This document shows, one piece after another, positions 36,324 through 45,448 of a DNA stretch of 64,000 bases. How positions within the stretch are numbered: position 1 is the first letter of the stretch; every line of letters starts with the position of its first letter. Both the position numbers and the translations under genes were made by a program. A model generated the notes under the pieces. The model was given only the letters and a program-made list of their open reading frames with translations. It searched no databases and was not told where the DNA came from. The stretch is taken from NCBI RefSeq assembly GCF_000741705.1, contig NZ_JGZI01000008.1, positions 295,221-359,220 of the forward strand, in the 5' to 3' direction. The DNA is from Bifidobacterium psychraerophilum. GTDB taxonomy: Bacteria; Actinomycetota; Actinomycetes; Actinomycetales; Bifidobacteriaceae.

Positions 36324-37541
36324 ATGGAAGACATGTACCGCCCGCAGGGATCTGTGCCGTCGGAAGAGCCGAACGATCGTAATGGGGAGGACGGGTCGGA
36401 TCAATCCGCTGCAGGTGGGTCCTACCCGCTTCAGCCTGAGGGGACGAATGACCCGGACTCATACCGGCAGACATCTGAGAATCACGGCGCCGATAACCAG
36501 GGCCTGAACGATCAGCATGGGCAATTCGCCCGAAACGATGGACAGTTCGATTACCAATCGGATGGGCAGCCGGCCCCCCAGTCGGGGATGGATCAGCAGC
36601 CTTGGCAGACGCCTCTGGAGCAGGGGCCTTCCTCGGGCAACTACCAGCAAGCGAACAGCTATCAGCAGCCGAATACCTACCAGCAACCCGGTGCGTACCA
36701 GCAGGGCGGTGCGTACCAGCAGGGCGGTGCCTATCAGCAGCCGAACGGCTACCAGCAGGGCGGCAATCCGCAGGTGCCAGGGGCGTACCCGATGCCTGGC
36801 GGCAATGCGCATGGGTCGATGAGTGCGCTCGCGATCTCAGGTTTCGCGGTGTCCGTGGCGGCTTTGCTTCTCTGCTGGCTGCTTACCTTCGTCAATGTGC
36901 TGGTGCTCATCGGTCTGGGGCTGTCGATCGCGGGAATAGTGGCGACGGGGGCAGGCAAAGGGCGACGTGGACGTGGCCTGGCCATAGCGGGAACCGTGAT
37001 TGCCGGCGTGGCATTGGTCGCCAGTGTGTTGATCGGATCCTTCTACGTGGGAGCCATCGGCGACAGTGTGGAGCGATCCCTGGATTCGTATTCGAGTTCC
37101 TCCAGCGCGGATAGGGGTTCTGCGGGAAAATCCGTGAGCAGTGATGCCAAAATCAACGGCTTCGAATCCGGGCAGCATGCCGTGGTGAATATCGGCGACG
37201 GCTATGTGGGCACGACCGAAAGCGGCGACAAGGTGCTTGTGGTGGTCTACAAGCTGAAGAACACCGGTGATTCCACCATCACCTTCTCCGATATGGTGAT
37301 GGATACCGCCGAGCAGGATGGTGACGAGCTTGACATCAGCTATGACTCCGGCCTGCAGAATATCGTGAGCGGTGACACCTCTAAGTTCGTCGATGATACC
37401 GATGTCATCAAGCCGGGGCAGGAAGTGAGCGTCATCCGTGGCTACGTGCTGGATGACAGTCAGAAGGCCGTGACCATTTCCGCAAGCGGATGGAAGTCGG
37501 CCGGTTCCGAAACCGTTTCGAATGATTTCCAGCTGAACTGA
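36324..37541 (+). CDS. DUF4190-type membrane protein with Tyr-Gln-Gln repeats and an extracellular DUF5067-like domain
   Basis: A 405-residue protein. The cytoplasmic N-terminus (about 150 residues) is Gln/Asn/Gly-rich and disordered, with seven six-residue repeats starting YQQ. A DUF4190-type pair of helices follows (ALAISGFAVSVAALLLCW... and the TG-GRRGRGLAIAGTVIAG turn), then a Ser-rich linker and an extracellular beta domain of 110 residues with YKLKNTGDSTITFSDMVMDTAEQDG, like DUF5067/DUF4352. GAGAGAGAC precedes the ATG at 36324. Such proteins are common, uncharacterised actinobacterial surface proteins. Upstream, TAGGAT near 36184 is a possible -10 box. Confidence 0.8.
   Translation: MEDMYRPQGSVPSEEPNDRNGEDGSDQSAAGGSYPLQPEGTNDPDSYRQTSENHGADNQGLNDQHGQFARNDGQFDYQSDGQPAPQSGMDQQPWQTPLEQGPSSGNYQQANSYQQPNTYQQPGAYQQGGAYQQGGAYQQPNGYQQGGNPQVPGAYPMPGGNAHGSMSALAISGFAVSVAALLLCWLLTFVNVLVLIGLGLSIAGIVATGAGKGRRGRGLAIAGTVIAGVALVASVLIGSFYVGAIGDSVERSLDSYSSSSSADRGSAGKSVSSDAKINGFESGQHAVVNIGDGYVGTTESGDKVLVVVYKLKNTGDSTITFSDMVMDTAEQDGDELDISYDSGLQNIVSGDTSKFVDDTDVIKPGQEVSVIRGYVLDDSQKAVTISASGWKSAGSETVSNDFQLN
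36646..36771 (+). repeat. Tandem 18-base repeats coding for YQQ hexapeptides
   Basis: Seven imperfect 18-base units, each encoding Tyr-Gln-Gln plus three of Pro/Gly/Asn/Ala/Ser/Thr. Two central units (YQQGGA) are identical at DNA level, so copy number could vary between strains. Confidence 0.75.
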
Positions 37542-37569
37542 GTCTTCCGCCGTAGCGAATGCATTCATA

Positions 37570-37616
37570 TCCGGCCGTTTGCCGCCGCTGTGTTGTGTGG
37601 CCGGCGGACGGCCGGA
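37570..37616 (+). terminator. Strong hairpin after the DUF4190-type gene
   Basis: TCCGGCCGT (37570-37578) pairs with ACGGCCGGA (37608-37616), and the stem extends inward with CCGCC/GGCGG. It ends the unit that stops at 37541. Confidence 0.7.
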
Positions 37617-37686
37617 ACGCTAAGCCGGGTCCTTGCGGTGCGGTGCAGCGGCTCAGTAAGAACCCGGGCGTGCTAGCATCGCCGGT

Positions 37687-38337
37687 ATGACGGGCTTGTT
37701 GACCAAGGGGCGGCGTTCGACGCGTCGAACCATATACATGTTGGTGTTCGGTCTGCTTGTAAGTGCCATAGCCTTCGCTTGTGGTGTCGGGCTGCCTGCA
37801 GCGACCGTCATCGGATGGGCGGGGGCCTGCGCCTTCTATCTGTGTTGGGTTTGGGGCAGGATCGCAGGTCTGGATGCCCGGCAGACCCGGATTCACGCTG
37901 CAGGTGAAGAACCGACCCGGACGACGGCCGACGTGCTGCTGATCCTGTCCAGCTTCTCTTCCTTGGCGGCGGTTCTGCTGATGATCCTTAAGGCGCACGG
38001 GCATGGGCGGGCCGTCCTGCTCGCGGCCGTGCTCACGCTGTGCAGCCTGCTCCTGACCTGGTCGATGATCCATACCCTGTATATGCTGCGGTACGCGGGC
38101 ATCTACTATGCTGAAACCGTCGGCGGCATAGAGTTCGGCGGGACGCAGACCCCTGATTACATGGACTTCGCCTATATGTCATTCACGATGGGCATGACCT
38201 TCCAGATCTCCGATACCGCATTGAACACCGGGCTGCTGCGCAGAACCGCACTCGCGCACACCCTGCTCGCCTACCTCTTCAACACCCTGGTCATAGGGGC
38301 CACGGTGAATCTTCTCGCGGGTCTGGCCGCTGCCTGA
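37687..38337 (+). CDS. DUF1345 membrane protein
   Basis: A 216-residue protein with about six membrane helices. The DUF1345 signature is the C-terminal half: YMLRYAGIYYAE, then YMDFAYMSFTMGMTFQISDTAL and the final NTLVIGATVNLLAGL. The family has no known function. TAGCAT at 37674-37679 lies just upstream of the ATG, where a -10 box would give a leaderless transcript, and no ribosome-binding site is present. Monocistronic by context. Confidence 0.88.
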   Translation: MTGLLTKGRRSTRRTIYMLVFGLLVSAIAFACGVGLPAATVIGWAGACAFYLCWVWGRIAGLDARQTRIHAAGEEPTRTTADVLLILSSFSSLAAVLLMILKAHGHGRAVLLAAVLTLCSLLLTWSMIHTLYMLRYAGIYYAETVGGIEFGGTQTPDYMDFAYMSFTMGMTFQISDTALNTGLLRRTALAHTLLAYLFNTLVIGATVNLLAGLAAA

Positions 38338-38622
38338 CCGCCTCAGCGATGGTCGGCAATGAGGAAGGGCTCCGTGTCGCGCGGCATGCAGAACCCGCGC
38401 CGAATGATGGCGCTTCGGGGGTGGTGCCCGCAGAACCCGGCATCGGCGGCGTATGTAAGCTCTCTGCCGAATCTCGACACGGTGAAAGTGTAAATTTCCG
38501 GACCGGGTAATTGCCGCTCCGGTACAACAAGTCCCGAGCGAATGTGTTCTCGCCGTGTACTCGGGGTACCGTTGATGTGGCTCAGACCGATGATTTCTTG
38601 AAGTGGGAAGGGAAGCGCAGCT

Positions 38623-39489
38623 GTGACGAGACCTGTGTCAGGCAAGGATGTGAAAGTGGAGGCGAAGGATGTTGAAAGGAAACAGCAGACCCTTTTAGGG
38701 GTGGTCGCCTTCGTCGTCGTCATGCTGCTGATTATGGTGGTGGCGTTGTTGATCCATAACTCCAGCAAGCCGACGACCTCAGCCCTTGATAAGTCCTATG
38801 CCAGTCTGCAGCAGGTCAAAGCCAAACCCGGTGACGCCACGAAGCAGGGCGGCGTTCTGATTTCCGTGGATGGCGCGGCAAAGAAGCGCGTGCCCACGAT
38901 CGAGATGTATCTCGATCCGATGTGCCCGGCATGCGCGCAAGTGGATCGTGCGCTCAACACGACCCTGCAGAAGCTCTTCGACGCAGGTCAGATAAACGTG
39001 GATATTCACGCCGTGACCTTCCTTAATCGGGTATCCAGCGATAAATACTCGACCCGAGCAGCCGCGGCGCTTGCCTATGTCGCCGAACATGATTCCAGGC
39101 ATGCGATTGATTTCATCGGTGAACTCTATGCCGAGGACTATCTGCCGTCGGAAAGCAACTACACTCCCACCAGCGATGCGCAGATCGCCGAACAGGCGGT
39201 GAAAGCAGGTGTGAGCGATACGGTTGCCCAGGCCGCGGTGACGAGTGACTATGGGAGTTGGGTCGACAGGGCGACCACATACACGATAGCCCGCAAAGAG
39301 CTCGTCCAGCAGGGAAGTGACGGCTTCACCACCCCTCTGTTCCGGATCAACGGTCATATCTGGGAGAGGCAGCAGATTGAGAACGCCGACCTTCCCGAGG
39401 CCTTTGCCGCAAGCCTGGGGCTTGCATGGTCGGATGTAGGCAATCCCAAGGTGCTGCCGAGCATCGGTGCCCATGGCGCGATTGCATAG
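38623..39489 (+). CDS. Membrane-anchored DsbA/thioredoxin-fold protein
   Basis: A 288-residue extracytoplasmic oxidoreductase. One membrane helix (about 25-46) anchors it. The DsbA-like domain has the redox motif CPAC in MYLDPMCPACAQVD, an all-helical insert, and the cis-Pro loop in TTPLFRINGHIWE. Such proteins form or rearrange disulfides in secreted proteins, or pair with VKOR-like partners; no partner gene is nearby. The GTG start has GGGAAGGGAAG upstream. Family match is clear, exact role inferred. Confidence 0.9.
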   Translation: MTRPVSGKDVKVEAKDVERKQQTLLGVVAFVVVMLLIMVVALLIHNSSKPTTSALDKSYASLQQVKAKPGDATKQGGVLISVDGAAKKRVPTIEMYLDPMCPACAQVDRALNTTLQKLFDAGQINVDIHAVTFLNRVSSDKYSTRAAAALAYVAEHDSRHAIDFIGELYAEDYLPSESNYTPTSDAQIAEQAVKAGVSDTVAQAAVTSDYGSWVDRATTYTIARKELVQQGSDGFTTPLFRINGHIWERQQIENADLPEAFAASLGLAWSDVGNPKVLPSIGAHGAIA

Positions 39490-39532
39490 AATCCTGTGGA
39501 CATGATTGGCCGTCATACGGCCTTATGGTGGT

Positions 39533-40057
39533 TTACGGCCTGTCAGCCGCGTTCGATCTCTTCCATTTTCGGATTTTGCCGCGGAAGGATGTGAACGGGG
39601 CGACGGTGTTGATGTGGATCCATTTGTACACAGGCCAGTTTGCCGGCGTGGATGCCGCCCACGCCCTGCCTCCGGCTGCGAACAGTTCATCATCGCCATA
39701 GGATGCGGTCATCGCTATCATCGCATCAACATGCTCGTGGAAGCCGGATATGAGTTCTTCAAGACTGCAATCCGCATACTCGTCATAGAAATGCTGGTAC
39801 AGACCGCCGAGTGCATTCCACCGGTATTCGGGGTGGGGTGTCACCACGGCGTGGCCGTCGTTTTCATCGCGCTCCCAGGCGAGCAGCAGGTTCATCCATC
39901 CGAGTTGATAGGCGATCATCTGCGCGGGAGTGCGATCCACGCCGTCGTGAAGCCGGTCCTTCTTGCCATCGGCAATCTCTGAGAATTCATTGATGAAGAG
40001 ATCGGCGCGTTTGCGGATCTCATCGATGAGTTCCTGCTTGCTCTCATATGTTCGCAT
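39533..40057 (-). CDS. ClbS/DfsB family four-helix bundle protein
   Basis: A 174-residue protein with the ClbS/DfsB pattern: MRTYESKQELIDEIRKRADLF, TPAQMIAYQLGWMNLLLAWE, YRWNALGGLYQHFYDEY and a C-terminal WPVYKWIHINTVAPFTSFRGKIRKWKR. The fold is DinB-like. ClbS hydrolyses the colibactin warhead to protect DNA, but most homologues are uncharacterised. GGAGATACC precedes the ATG on the minus strand. Convergent with the DsbA-like gene. It stands at the edge where the sequence becomes a patchwork of decayed genes. Confidence 0.88.
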   Translation of the reverse strand: MRTYESKQELIDEIRKRADLFINEFSEIADGKKDRLHDGVDRTPAQMIAYQLGWMNLLLAWERDENDGHAVVTPHPEYRWNALGGLYQHFYDEYADCSLEELISGFHEHVDAMIAMTASYGDDELFAAGGRAWAASTPANWPVYKWIHINTVAPFTSFRGKIRKWKRSNAADRP

Positions 40058-40175
40058 TGACGGTATCTCCTCCGGGTAGGTCGATGCGCGGTCCGGGCGA
40101 TGCGGATGACATGAGGCTATCCGAAACCCTCGATTGCGGAACCCCGATTGCTATACGACGCTTCGGTTGTGTCGG

Positions 40176-40673
40176 ATGTCAGAAGCAAGGAAAGTGCGCC
40201 TGCATAGGAGTCTTTCAAACCAGTCGGTGGCACTCAAGTCGCTGATTTCCCGGGCGTTGCGCAGGAAACGGGCTTTCCTGTCACGTCCTTCGAAGGCTGT
40301 GCAGAGTGATGTTCGCGGGCGCGTCGTGGACAGGGCGCTCAAGACTCAAACTCGTTTGAGCTACCCGTCTCGTCAGAAAGTCCTTGAGGCGTATGCGGTT
40401 GGGACTCCGGTCAAGGAGATTGTGAGCAGGTTCGGCATCTGCCGCAGCACCATTTGGAAGATCGTCACCAGTGCCGGGCAGCCAACGCGAAACCATGATC
40501 TTTCTCCTGCTGTGCGGGAAGAGATTCGACGGCTCTACGCGGGCGGTCTGACTCTCGCTGAAGTCACCGAGCGACTTGGCATGGGTCGGGTGAATGCGCG
40601 CGCTGCCATCATCAGTGCAGGAGGTGCCATGAGACCGCAGGGGCGTAGACGCCAGCGACCCGCTGGCGCGTAG
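40176..40673 (+). CDS. Small protein with two helix-turn-helix motifs, recombinase-associated type
   Basis: About 165 residues. A basic N-terminus is followed by two HTH motifs: YPSRQKVLEAYAVGTPVKEIVSRFGICRSTIWKIV, and LSPAVREEIRRLYAGGLTLAEVTERLGMGRVNARAAI. These resemble the Hin-type DNA-binding tail of serine recombinases, but no catalytic domain is present. It may be a stand-alone DNA-binding protein or a relic. No clear ribosome-binding site precedes the ATG at 40176; an in-frame upstream start at 40134 is possible. A similar but decayed HTH coding segment lies at 42362-42544. Confidence 0.55.
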   Translation: MSEARKVRLHRSLSNQSVALKSLISRALRRKRAFLSRPSKAVQSDVRGRVVDRALKTQTRLSYPSRQKVLEAYAVGTPVKEIVSRFGICRSTIWKIVTSAGQPTRNHDLSPAVREEIRRLYAGGLTLAEVTERLGMGRVNARAAIISAGGAMRPQGRRRQRPAGA

Positions 40674-40726
40674 CGTGCGAGATTGCAGGTGTAGAGCAGA
40701 GTGCTCTCGTTGACATGTTTCCACGT

Positions 40727-41037
40727 CTAACCAGCTCGTTGGGTCTGTATGGTTTTCATCTGGCGGTGGCGTGCGAACTCCCGGGCACGGATGCGCAGGA
40801 GCAGGATGATGCAGGTGGGAACGAACCACAGCATCTTGAAGCCCAACCACACTTTCAGCAGTACCAGCAGGTTCAGTCAGCCGGGGGCACCATGGGCGAG
40901 CAGGGTGGCCGGCAAGTAGACGGCGGCCGAAGTACGGGATGGCCAGCAGCATGGCGGGCACACTCTCATTTGAGGCCTTTGCGGGTGCGTGCGAGGTTGT
41001 GGAAGGCGATGCTGGCGGTAAGTAGCAGGCGGATCAT
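40727..41037 (-). pseudogene. Decayed small membrane protein (family often annotated as sulfate permease)
   Basis: Read in three frames, the minus strand gives MIRLLLTASIAFHNLARTRKG, then VPAMLLAIPYF, then AAVYLPATLLAHGAPG, then LNLLVLLKVWLGFKMLWFVP and a basic tail. Together this matches a short actinobacterial membrane protein family with the GVPAMLLA...GAPGWLNLLVLL...FKMLW pattern. Two frameshifts (near 40966 and 40940) and a TGA in place of the conserved Trp inactivate it. Stop at 40727. Confidence 0.6.
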
Positions 41038-41252
41038 GGGAGTCTTCCTCTCTTTACGCACGGGTATTCATTGCGGTGCTGCGTTGGAGAGTGGCCGGGA
41101 GGGTTTGCCGCGAACGGCCCGATGTGAAGGAGAAAGCCACATCAAAATCCATTTTGTGACAAGTCTGTTGTCTCCGGAAGCTTTCTTGGGTTCGCGGGTG
41201 TGGCGGTGGCTGTGGGCAGCGACAGGTTTTGGGTGCGGGTTACGATCAGTGG

Positions 41253-42077
41253 ATGGAACATCTGCTTCGGCTCACGGATTCGTGGGACAGGTCTAGGCTC
41301 GACGGTCTGTTCAGGCTGGCTGATGCGTATGAGCATGGCCGTGGGCCCATACGCGAGGGTTGTGCCGTTCTGTTCTTCCCGGATTCCAGTGTGCGCACGC
41401 GTGTAACCTTCGAGCTGGGTGTCAGACGTATGGGTCTTACGCCGGTCACGTTGCCTCCCGGGACGTTGGACAAGCCCGAAGCGTCGGGTGACGTGGCTTC
41501 CTATCTCGCGCAATGGGCCGATATTCTGGTGGTTCGTCACCCGGATATCACCGTGCTGGAAAAGCTCGCATCGTGCGATGCGATGCCTGTAGTCAACGCG
41601 ATGACCGATGCCAATCATCCATGCGAGGTGCTCTCTGACCTCTACTCGCTCTCGAAAATCAGGAACATTTACGATCTTCGCTACCTGTTCGTCGGCGCCG
41701 ACGGGAATATCGGGAGGGCCTGGCAGGAGGCGGCCGTCGCATTTGGACTTGATCTGACGCAGTGTTCGCCCCACGATCTGGCGATGCCGGGCACGGCGTG
41801 GAAAGGCGACCTGCTCGAAGCGTCCAGTGGTGTGGATGTCATCATCACCGATGGACCGGGACCGTTTGCACAGGAGCTGCGGCCGTTTCAGATCACGCCG
41901 GAGGTTCTACAGGCCGCTGCGAACGATGTGTTGCTGAATCCATGCCCGCCGTTCATCCGTGGACGAGAAGTCTCCGCCGATGCCATAGCAGGCCCCGCAT
42001 TCGTTGGCCATGAGTTCAAGAAGGCCCTACTGCCGGTCCAGCAGGCCATCATGGCCACCTGCATGAATCTCACGTAG
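41253..42077 (+). CDS. Aspartate/ornithine carbamoyltransferase family protein with altered active site
   Basis: A 274-residue protein, shorter than the 300-340 of true ATCase/OTCase. The carbamoyl-phosphate loop is degenerate: SSVRTR (45-50) in place of STRTR. RHPD follows at the position of the family RH. HPCE (122-125) replaces HPxQ. The OTCase HCLP motif is replaced by NPCPPFIRGREVSADAI, and the ornithine-binding SMG and NRLH elements are missing or changed (ALLPVQQAIM). Carbamoyl-phosphate binding seems likely, the second substrate does not look like ornithine. No ribosome-binding site is obvious before the ATG at 41253. It is flanked by pseudogenes. Confidence 0.7.
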   Translation: MEHLLRLTDSWDRSRLDGLFRLADAYEHGRGPIREGCAVLFFPDSSVRTRVTFELGVRRMGLTPVTLPPGTLDKPEASGDVASYLAQWADILVVRHPDITVLEKLASCDAMPVVNAMTDANHPCEVLSDLYSLSKIRNIYDLRYLFVGADGNIGRAWQEAAVAFGLDLTQCSPHDLAMPGTAWKGDLLEASSGVDVIITDGPGPFAQELRPFQITPEVLQAAANDVLLNPCPPFIRGREVSADAIAGPAFVGHEFKKALLPVQQAIMATCMNLT

Positions 42078-42361
42078 GGCTGATCCTCTCATGTGATTCC
42101 ACCATCACTGACAGTGTGACCAGGAGATGGCAGGGCAATACCATGAACCGGGCTGCCAAACGAAGCAGAAAGACAAGGCTTAAATCGAACCAAGCGCGGC
42201 CCCTTTGACCGAAGGTCTGCACTTGAACCAAGCGGAGTCCTGTCTCGCTCTATTCTTGAACCTCGCCCCACGCTTGAAATCCCTCGTCACACGGCGCAAA
42301 CGCGGTGTGTACGGCACCTCGTAGAGTGCCGATATGTGCCCCGAGTTCGGGACGATCGGGC

Positions 42362-42544
42362 CAGGTGGTTCGCCAAGTTGACACTCCTCAAACCTTCCTC
42401 ACTCCCTCGGAGGTGACAAGGCTGGTCGCGGACTAACAGAGTGGAACTGGCGTCGCCCATCTCGCTGAGACGGCTGAGGCGGTTCGGCTCCACGAGCGGG
42501 GGTTGCTGCTGCGTGTCATTGCAAGGGTGATTGGGAGTCAGTAG
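42362..42544 (+). pseudogene. Remnant of an HTH (recombinase-type) gene
   Basis: One frame reads QVVRQVDTPQTFLTPSEVTRLVAD, a TAA, then QSGTGVAHLAETAEAVRLHERGLL, ending at TAG 42542-42544. It resembles the LTPxEVxxLVxDYxxGxxVxxLA HTH found at serine recombinase termini, with the Tyr codon changed to TAA. No start codon. The remaining bases between 42078 and 42655 contain no other gene that I can support. Confidence 0.5.
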
Positions 42545-42655
42545 GAAACGTGTCACGCAGGCGGTGTGCATGCCTGTTCCCTCGTGTCCTAACAAAAATG
42601 ATGTGCTAGGGAGACGAATAACTCTGTTATCGCAGTGGTGTGGGATTATCTGTGT

Positions 42656-45049
42656 ATGACGGTATTCCTCGACGATGAACGTCTCAATGGTCCGCATGTA
42701 GCTCGACTCAGTGCTAGGCCGCAGCGCGTTGCTCTTCCGGTCAGTGCGGATGGCCCGAGGAGTTTTGAGGATATCATCCAGATGGAATGTCAAATCTGGG
42801 GTGGAGCAGCAAATGGTATCCTTCCTGTCGCGGAGGACGGATCGATTCCAGAAATGTATAAAGCGATTCTCCCCGGATCACAAATCGATGATGTGAAAGG
42901 TATTGGGCACGACCTTGAAATGTCGTTGTCTGATGTGGTCGATCCGAATTACCCTAGAGAAGCTGACCGGGATCAATTAGCGGTTGGCTTGCTGCCATAC
43001 AAGCCAACGGAGAAGCAACCGCTCGTAGAAGTGGTCAATTTGCCGAAGAATGATCCATGGTATGGCATTTATCTTGCTTGTCTTGGAAAGTTGCCAGAGG
43101 GGATAAATTCTGACATTATCAGGGCAGGAAGCTGGCAGCGGGATATTAGTTTTTCTGATTTTGTGGAAATTCAGAACATGACCCTGACTGGATCTCTCGA
43201 TGATTTGCTTTCTCGGATGAATCCTGCCAAACACACTATTACCCCAAGGCAACTCTCTATGGTGCAGCTTTCATATGCCGCTACCGCAAGTACTGCCATC
43301 AGGTCAGGTCGCCCCGTACTCCCGGAACGGTGGTATGCGCGGTACGATGCAGGCCCAAACATTCTAGTAGTTTGTTCTCCAGGTTCATTGGACGATGTCA
43401 CTTTGCTGTGGAATTTGCGTTCGGCTCATGGTGATTTTTATGCTGTTCCAATAGGTATTCCTTATGCGGAGTTTTCAGCGGAAGCGGTGAGTAAGGTAAT
43501 TTCTGATCCTGGGCTTGCTCGCAATGGGATATCGCCAAACAGTCTTTATATCACGAGTTGTAGTGTTTCAACTCACGACATTTCTGAGCACCTTGGAGGT
43601 ATGTCTGGAGTATTCGTATGTTCTCCTGACGAACTGCTTTCTTTTGGGACTGTTCTAGGATGGAGCAGGGAAGACGTGCTCGTATGGAAGGACGGATGTG
43701 CATCCTTCAAGCCACTTGATCCTGCTCCGCATAGGGAAACCCTGTTCCAGAGAAACCTTAACCGCCTGCTGATTATGCGGTTCGATGTCGCTGTCGAGGA
43801 TTCGCCGCTCCCTGCAAGTGCTGATTATCGAGTGAAATCGCCAAACGGAATCTTCTATAATGGCTCCTATAACTCGTGGTCTTCGCTGCGCGATGGTGAA
43901 AGGATCCGTTCTGTTCAATGGCCATCCCGCGGCCTTATAGCTAAGAGTCTTGCATCAATACGGGGACTTAGGTTTCGTGAATCAGCTCCGGGAATAGCTG
44001 CAAGGATTTTGGCCGAAATGATAGGAGATCTCAATGATTTAGGTATGCTATGCCACGCTCCATTGCTTCGACTATTGGAATCAATGGCTGCACGGCAGGG
44101 TTTCAACTGGTATAAGGAACGCGCACGGCGAGAAGGGCACGAGGTCGATCCCGTTGAATCGGTTGGCAGTTCAATAGATGAACTAACAGAGAAGACGTTC
44201 CAAGACTTTAAAAATGTGCTCGGTAACAGCGACAAGGCTACAAGATATTGGTTGGCTTGGGCGGAAAAGGCAAGTGTCATCCTGAAGGGATTCCGGATCC
44301 AATGTCCTGAGTGCGGTGCAAAACAGTGGCTTCCAATTAAAAGTTTCACCCCGCCGATTATTTGCCGTGGCTGCTCCAAAACTATTGACTTCCCGTTCGG
44401 AGATGAGCCCATAGCCAAGTTCCAGTACAGACTTAGCGAACAAACCAGACGCGTCTACGAGGTCGACGCTATAGGGCACCTCCTTGCTGCTCGGTTCTTT
44501 CATTGGATATTTGAAGTTGGGTCGAAAGGTCGGCTCATAGGAATGCATCCGGGAATGAGCATTTTCCGATCAGACGGTGGCAACGAAATCGGCGAAGCTG
44601 ACCTACTGATGCTGACTAGGATGGGTGAGTTCGTCCCAATAGAGGTGAAACGAACGGCTAAAGGTTTAAATGAAAGTGAAATTCAGAAACTGGATATTCT
44701 TAGTGGGGCTTTGAAATCGTCATGGAGCGGGGTCGTCGTCTGTCAGTATGCCCGCAATGTCGATGAAACACTATCCACCTCATTGGTCACTAGGAACAGT
44801 GACGGAACCTACCGGCGGATGGCTCTGACTTATGACCAGCTGCTAGATCCTCATCCAATATGGGCGTTGGGAAGCGATCCATTTGCCATAAGGAAACTGA
44901 CAGAGGAAGAGATCACTGAACGAGAAAAAGAATTCGTAACATCTCTCAAAAGACGGGCGGAAGAACCAGACGCGGGTTGGCAAGCGTACTTAATGTTGCA
45001 CCGCCATCCAAGATCACAATCCAATAGTCAGAATAGTTCCGGCGCGTAA
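42656..45049 (+). CDS. Zn-ribbon and PD-(D/E)XK nuclease protein, probable defence effector
   Basis: About 797 residues, family not recognised. The N-terminal 540 residues have no identifiable motif and no Walker box. A zinc ribbon lies near 549-572 (CPECGAKQW...ICRGCSKT). It is followed by a restriction-endonuclease-like core: E in YEVDAIGHLLAARFF, D near 648 in GEADLLMLT, then E663-x-K665 in FVPIEVKRT, the PD-(D/E)XK arrangement. A C-terminal helical tail ends the protein. The ATG at 42656 has no ribosome-binding site; upstream GTGs are alternatives. GC content is visibly lower than in the host genes. Position in the island suggests anti-phage or plasmid-restriction work; that is inference. 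Confidence 0.7.
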   Translation: MTVFLDDERLNGPHVARLSARPQRVALPVSADGPRSFEDIIQMECQIWGGAANGILPVAEDGSIPEMYKAILPGSQIDDVKGIGHDLEMSLSDVVDPNYPREADRDQLAVGLLPYKPTEKQPLVEVVNLPKNDPWYGIYLACLGKLPEGINSDIIRAGSWQRDISFSDFVEIQNMTLTGSLDDLLSRMNPAKHTITPRQLSMVQLSYAATASTAIRSGRPVLPERWYARYDAGPNILVVCSPGSLDDVTLLWNLRSAHGDFYAVPIGIPYAEFSAEAVSKVISDPGLARNGISPNSLYITSCSVSTHDISEHLGGMSGVFVCSPDELLSFGTVLGWSREDVLVWKDGCASFKPLDPAPHRETLFQRNLNRLLIMRFDVAVEDSPLPASADYRVKSPNGIFYNGSYNSWSSLRDGERIRSVQWPSRGLIAKSLASIRGLRFRESAPGIAARILAEMIGDLNDLGMLCHAPLLRLLESMAARQGFNWYKERARREGHEVDPVESVGSSIDELTEKTFQDFKNVLGNSDKATRYWLAWAEKASVILKGFRIQCPECGAKQWLPIKSFTPPIICRGCSKTIDFPFGDEPIAKFQYRLSEQTRRVYEVDAIGHLLAARFFHWIFEVGSKGRLIGMHPGMSIFRSDGGNEIGEADLLMLTRMGEFVPIEVKRTAKGLNESEIQKLDILSGALKSSWSGVVVCQYARNVDETLSTSLVTRNSDGTYRRMALTYDQLLDPHPIWALGSDPFAIRKLTEEEITEREKEFVTSLKRRAEEPDAGWQAYLMLHRHPRSQSNSQNSSGA

Positions 45050-45448
45050 TAGCTAACTCGGTTCAAGAGGGGTGTGAGGTCTTGGCCTCGTGATGCCATA
45101 AGTTGCCTCTGTATCAAGGATTATTTCCGCAAGCGAACACAGAGCTCTGCAGTGTTCCAATTTGACAATCAGCTTGTTCACACGACCTAACGGGCAAGAA
45201 GCTGTAGATGGGAACGGACGGAAGTCTGAACTCCAAACGCATGCTGTGACCATGGTGACCGCTAGTTGGACAGTAACCAAGCGGATTGCGCTTTGGAATT
45301 AGCTACGCGGAGCGTGGATAGGAAATCGTTGGCTACCGTGTGGCTTGGCGTTTCGCACATCGGGAGGCCACAGTCTCAACGATAGCAGCAATGTAAAGAG
45401 CAAAAGAAAAGGATCGACACGATGACCTTTCGGTAGTCTGACAATTTT
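45050..45448. other. Gene-free gap between two convergent island modules
   Basis: 399 bases between the nuclease gene (ends 45049, plus) and the PIN gene (ends 45449, minus). I see no convincing gene, repeat or strong terminator. Composition changes here from mixed to clearly AT-rich. Confidence 0.6.

Noticed and set aside
36646..36771. CRISPR-like repeats
   Set aside because: The 18-base units are contiguous, in frame and encode YQQ hexapeptides; there are no spacers.
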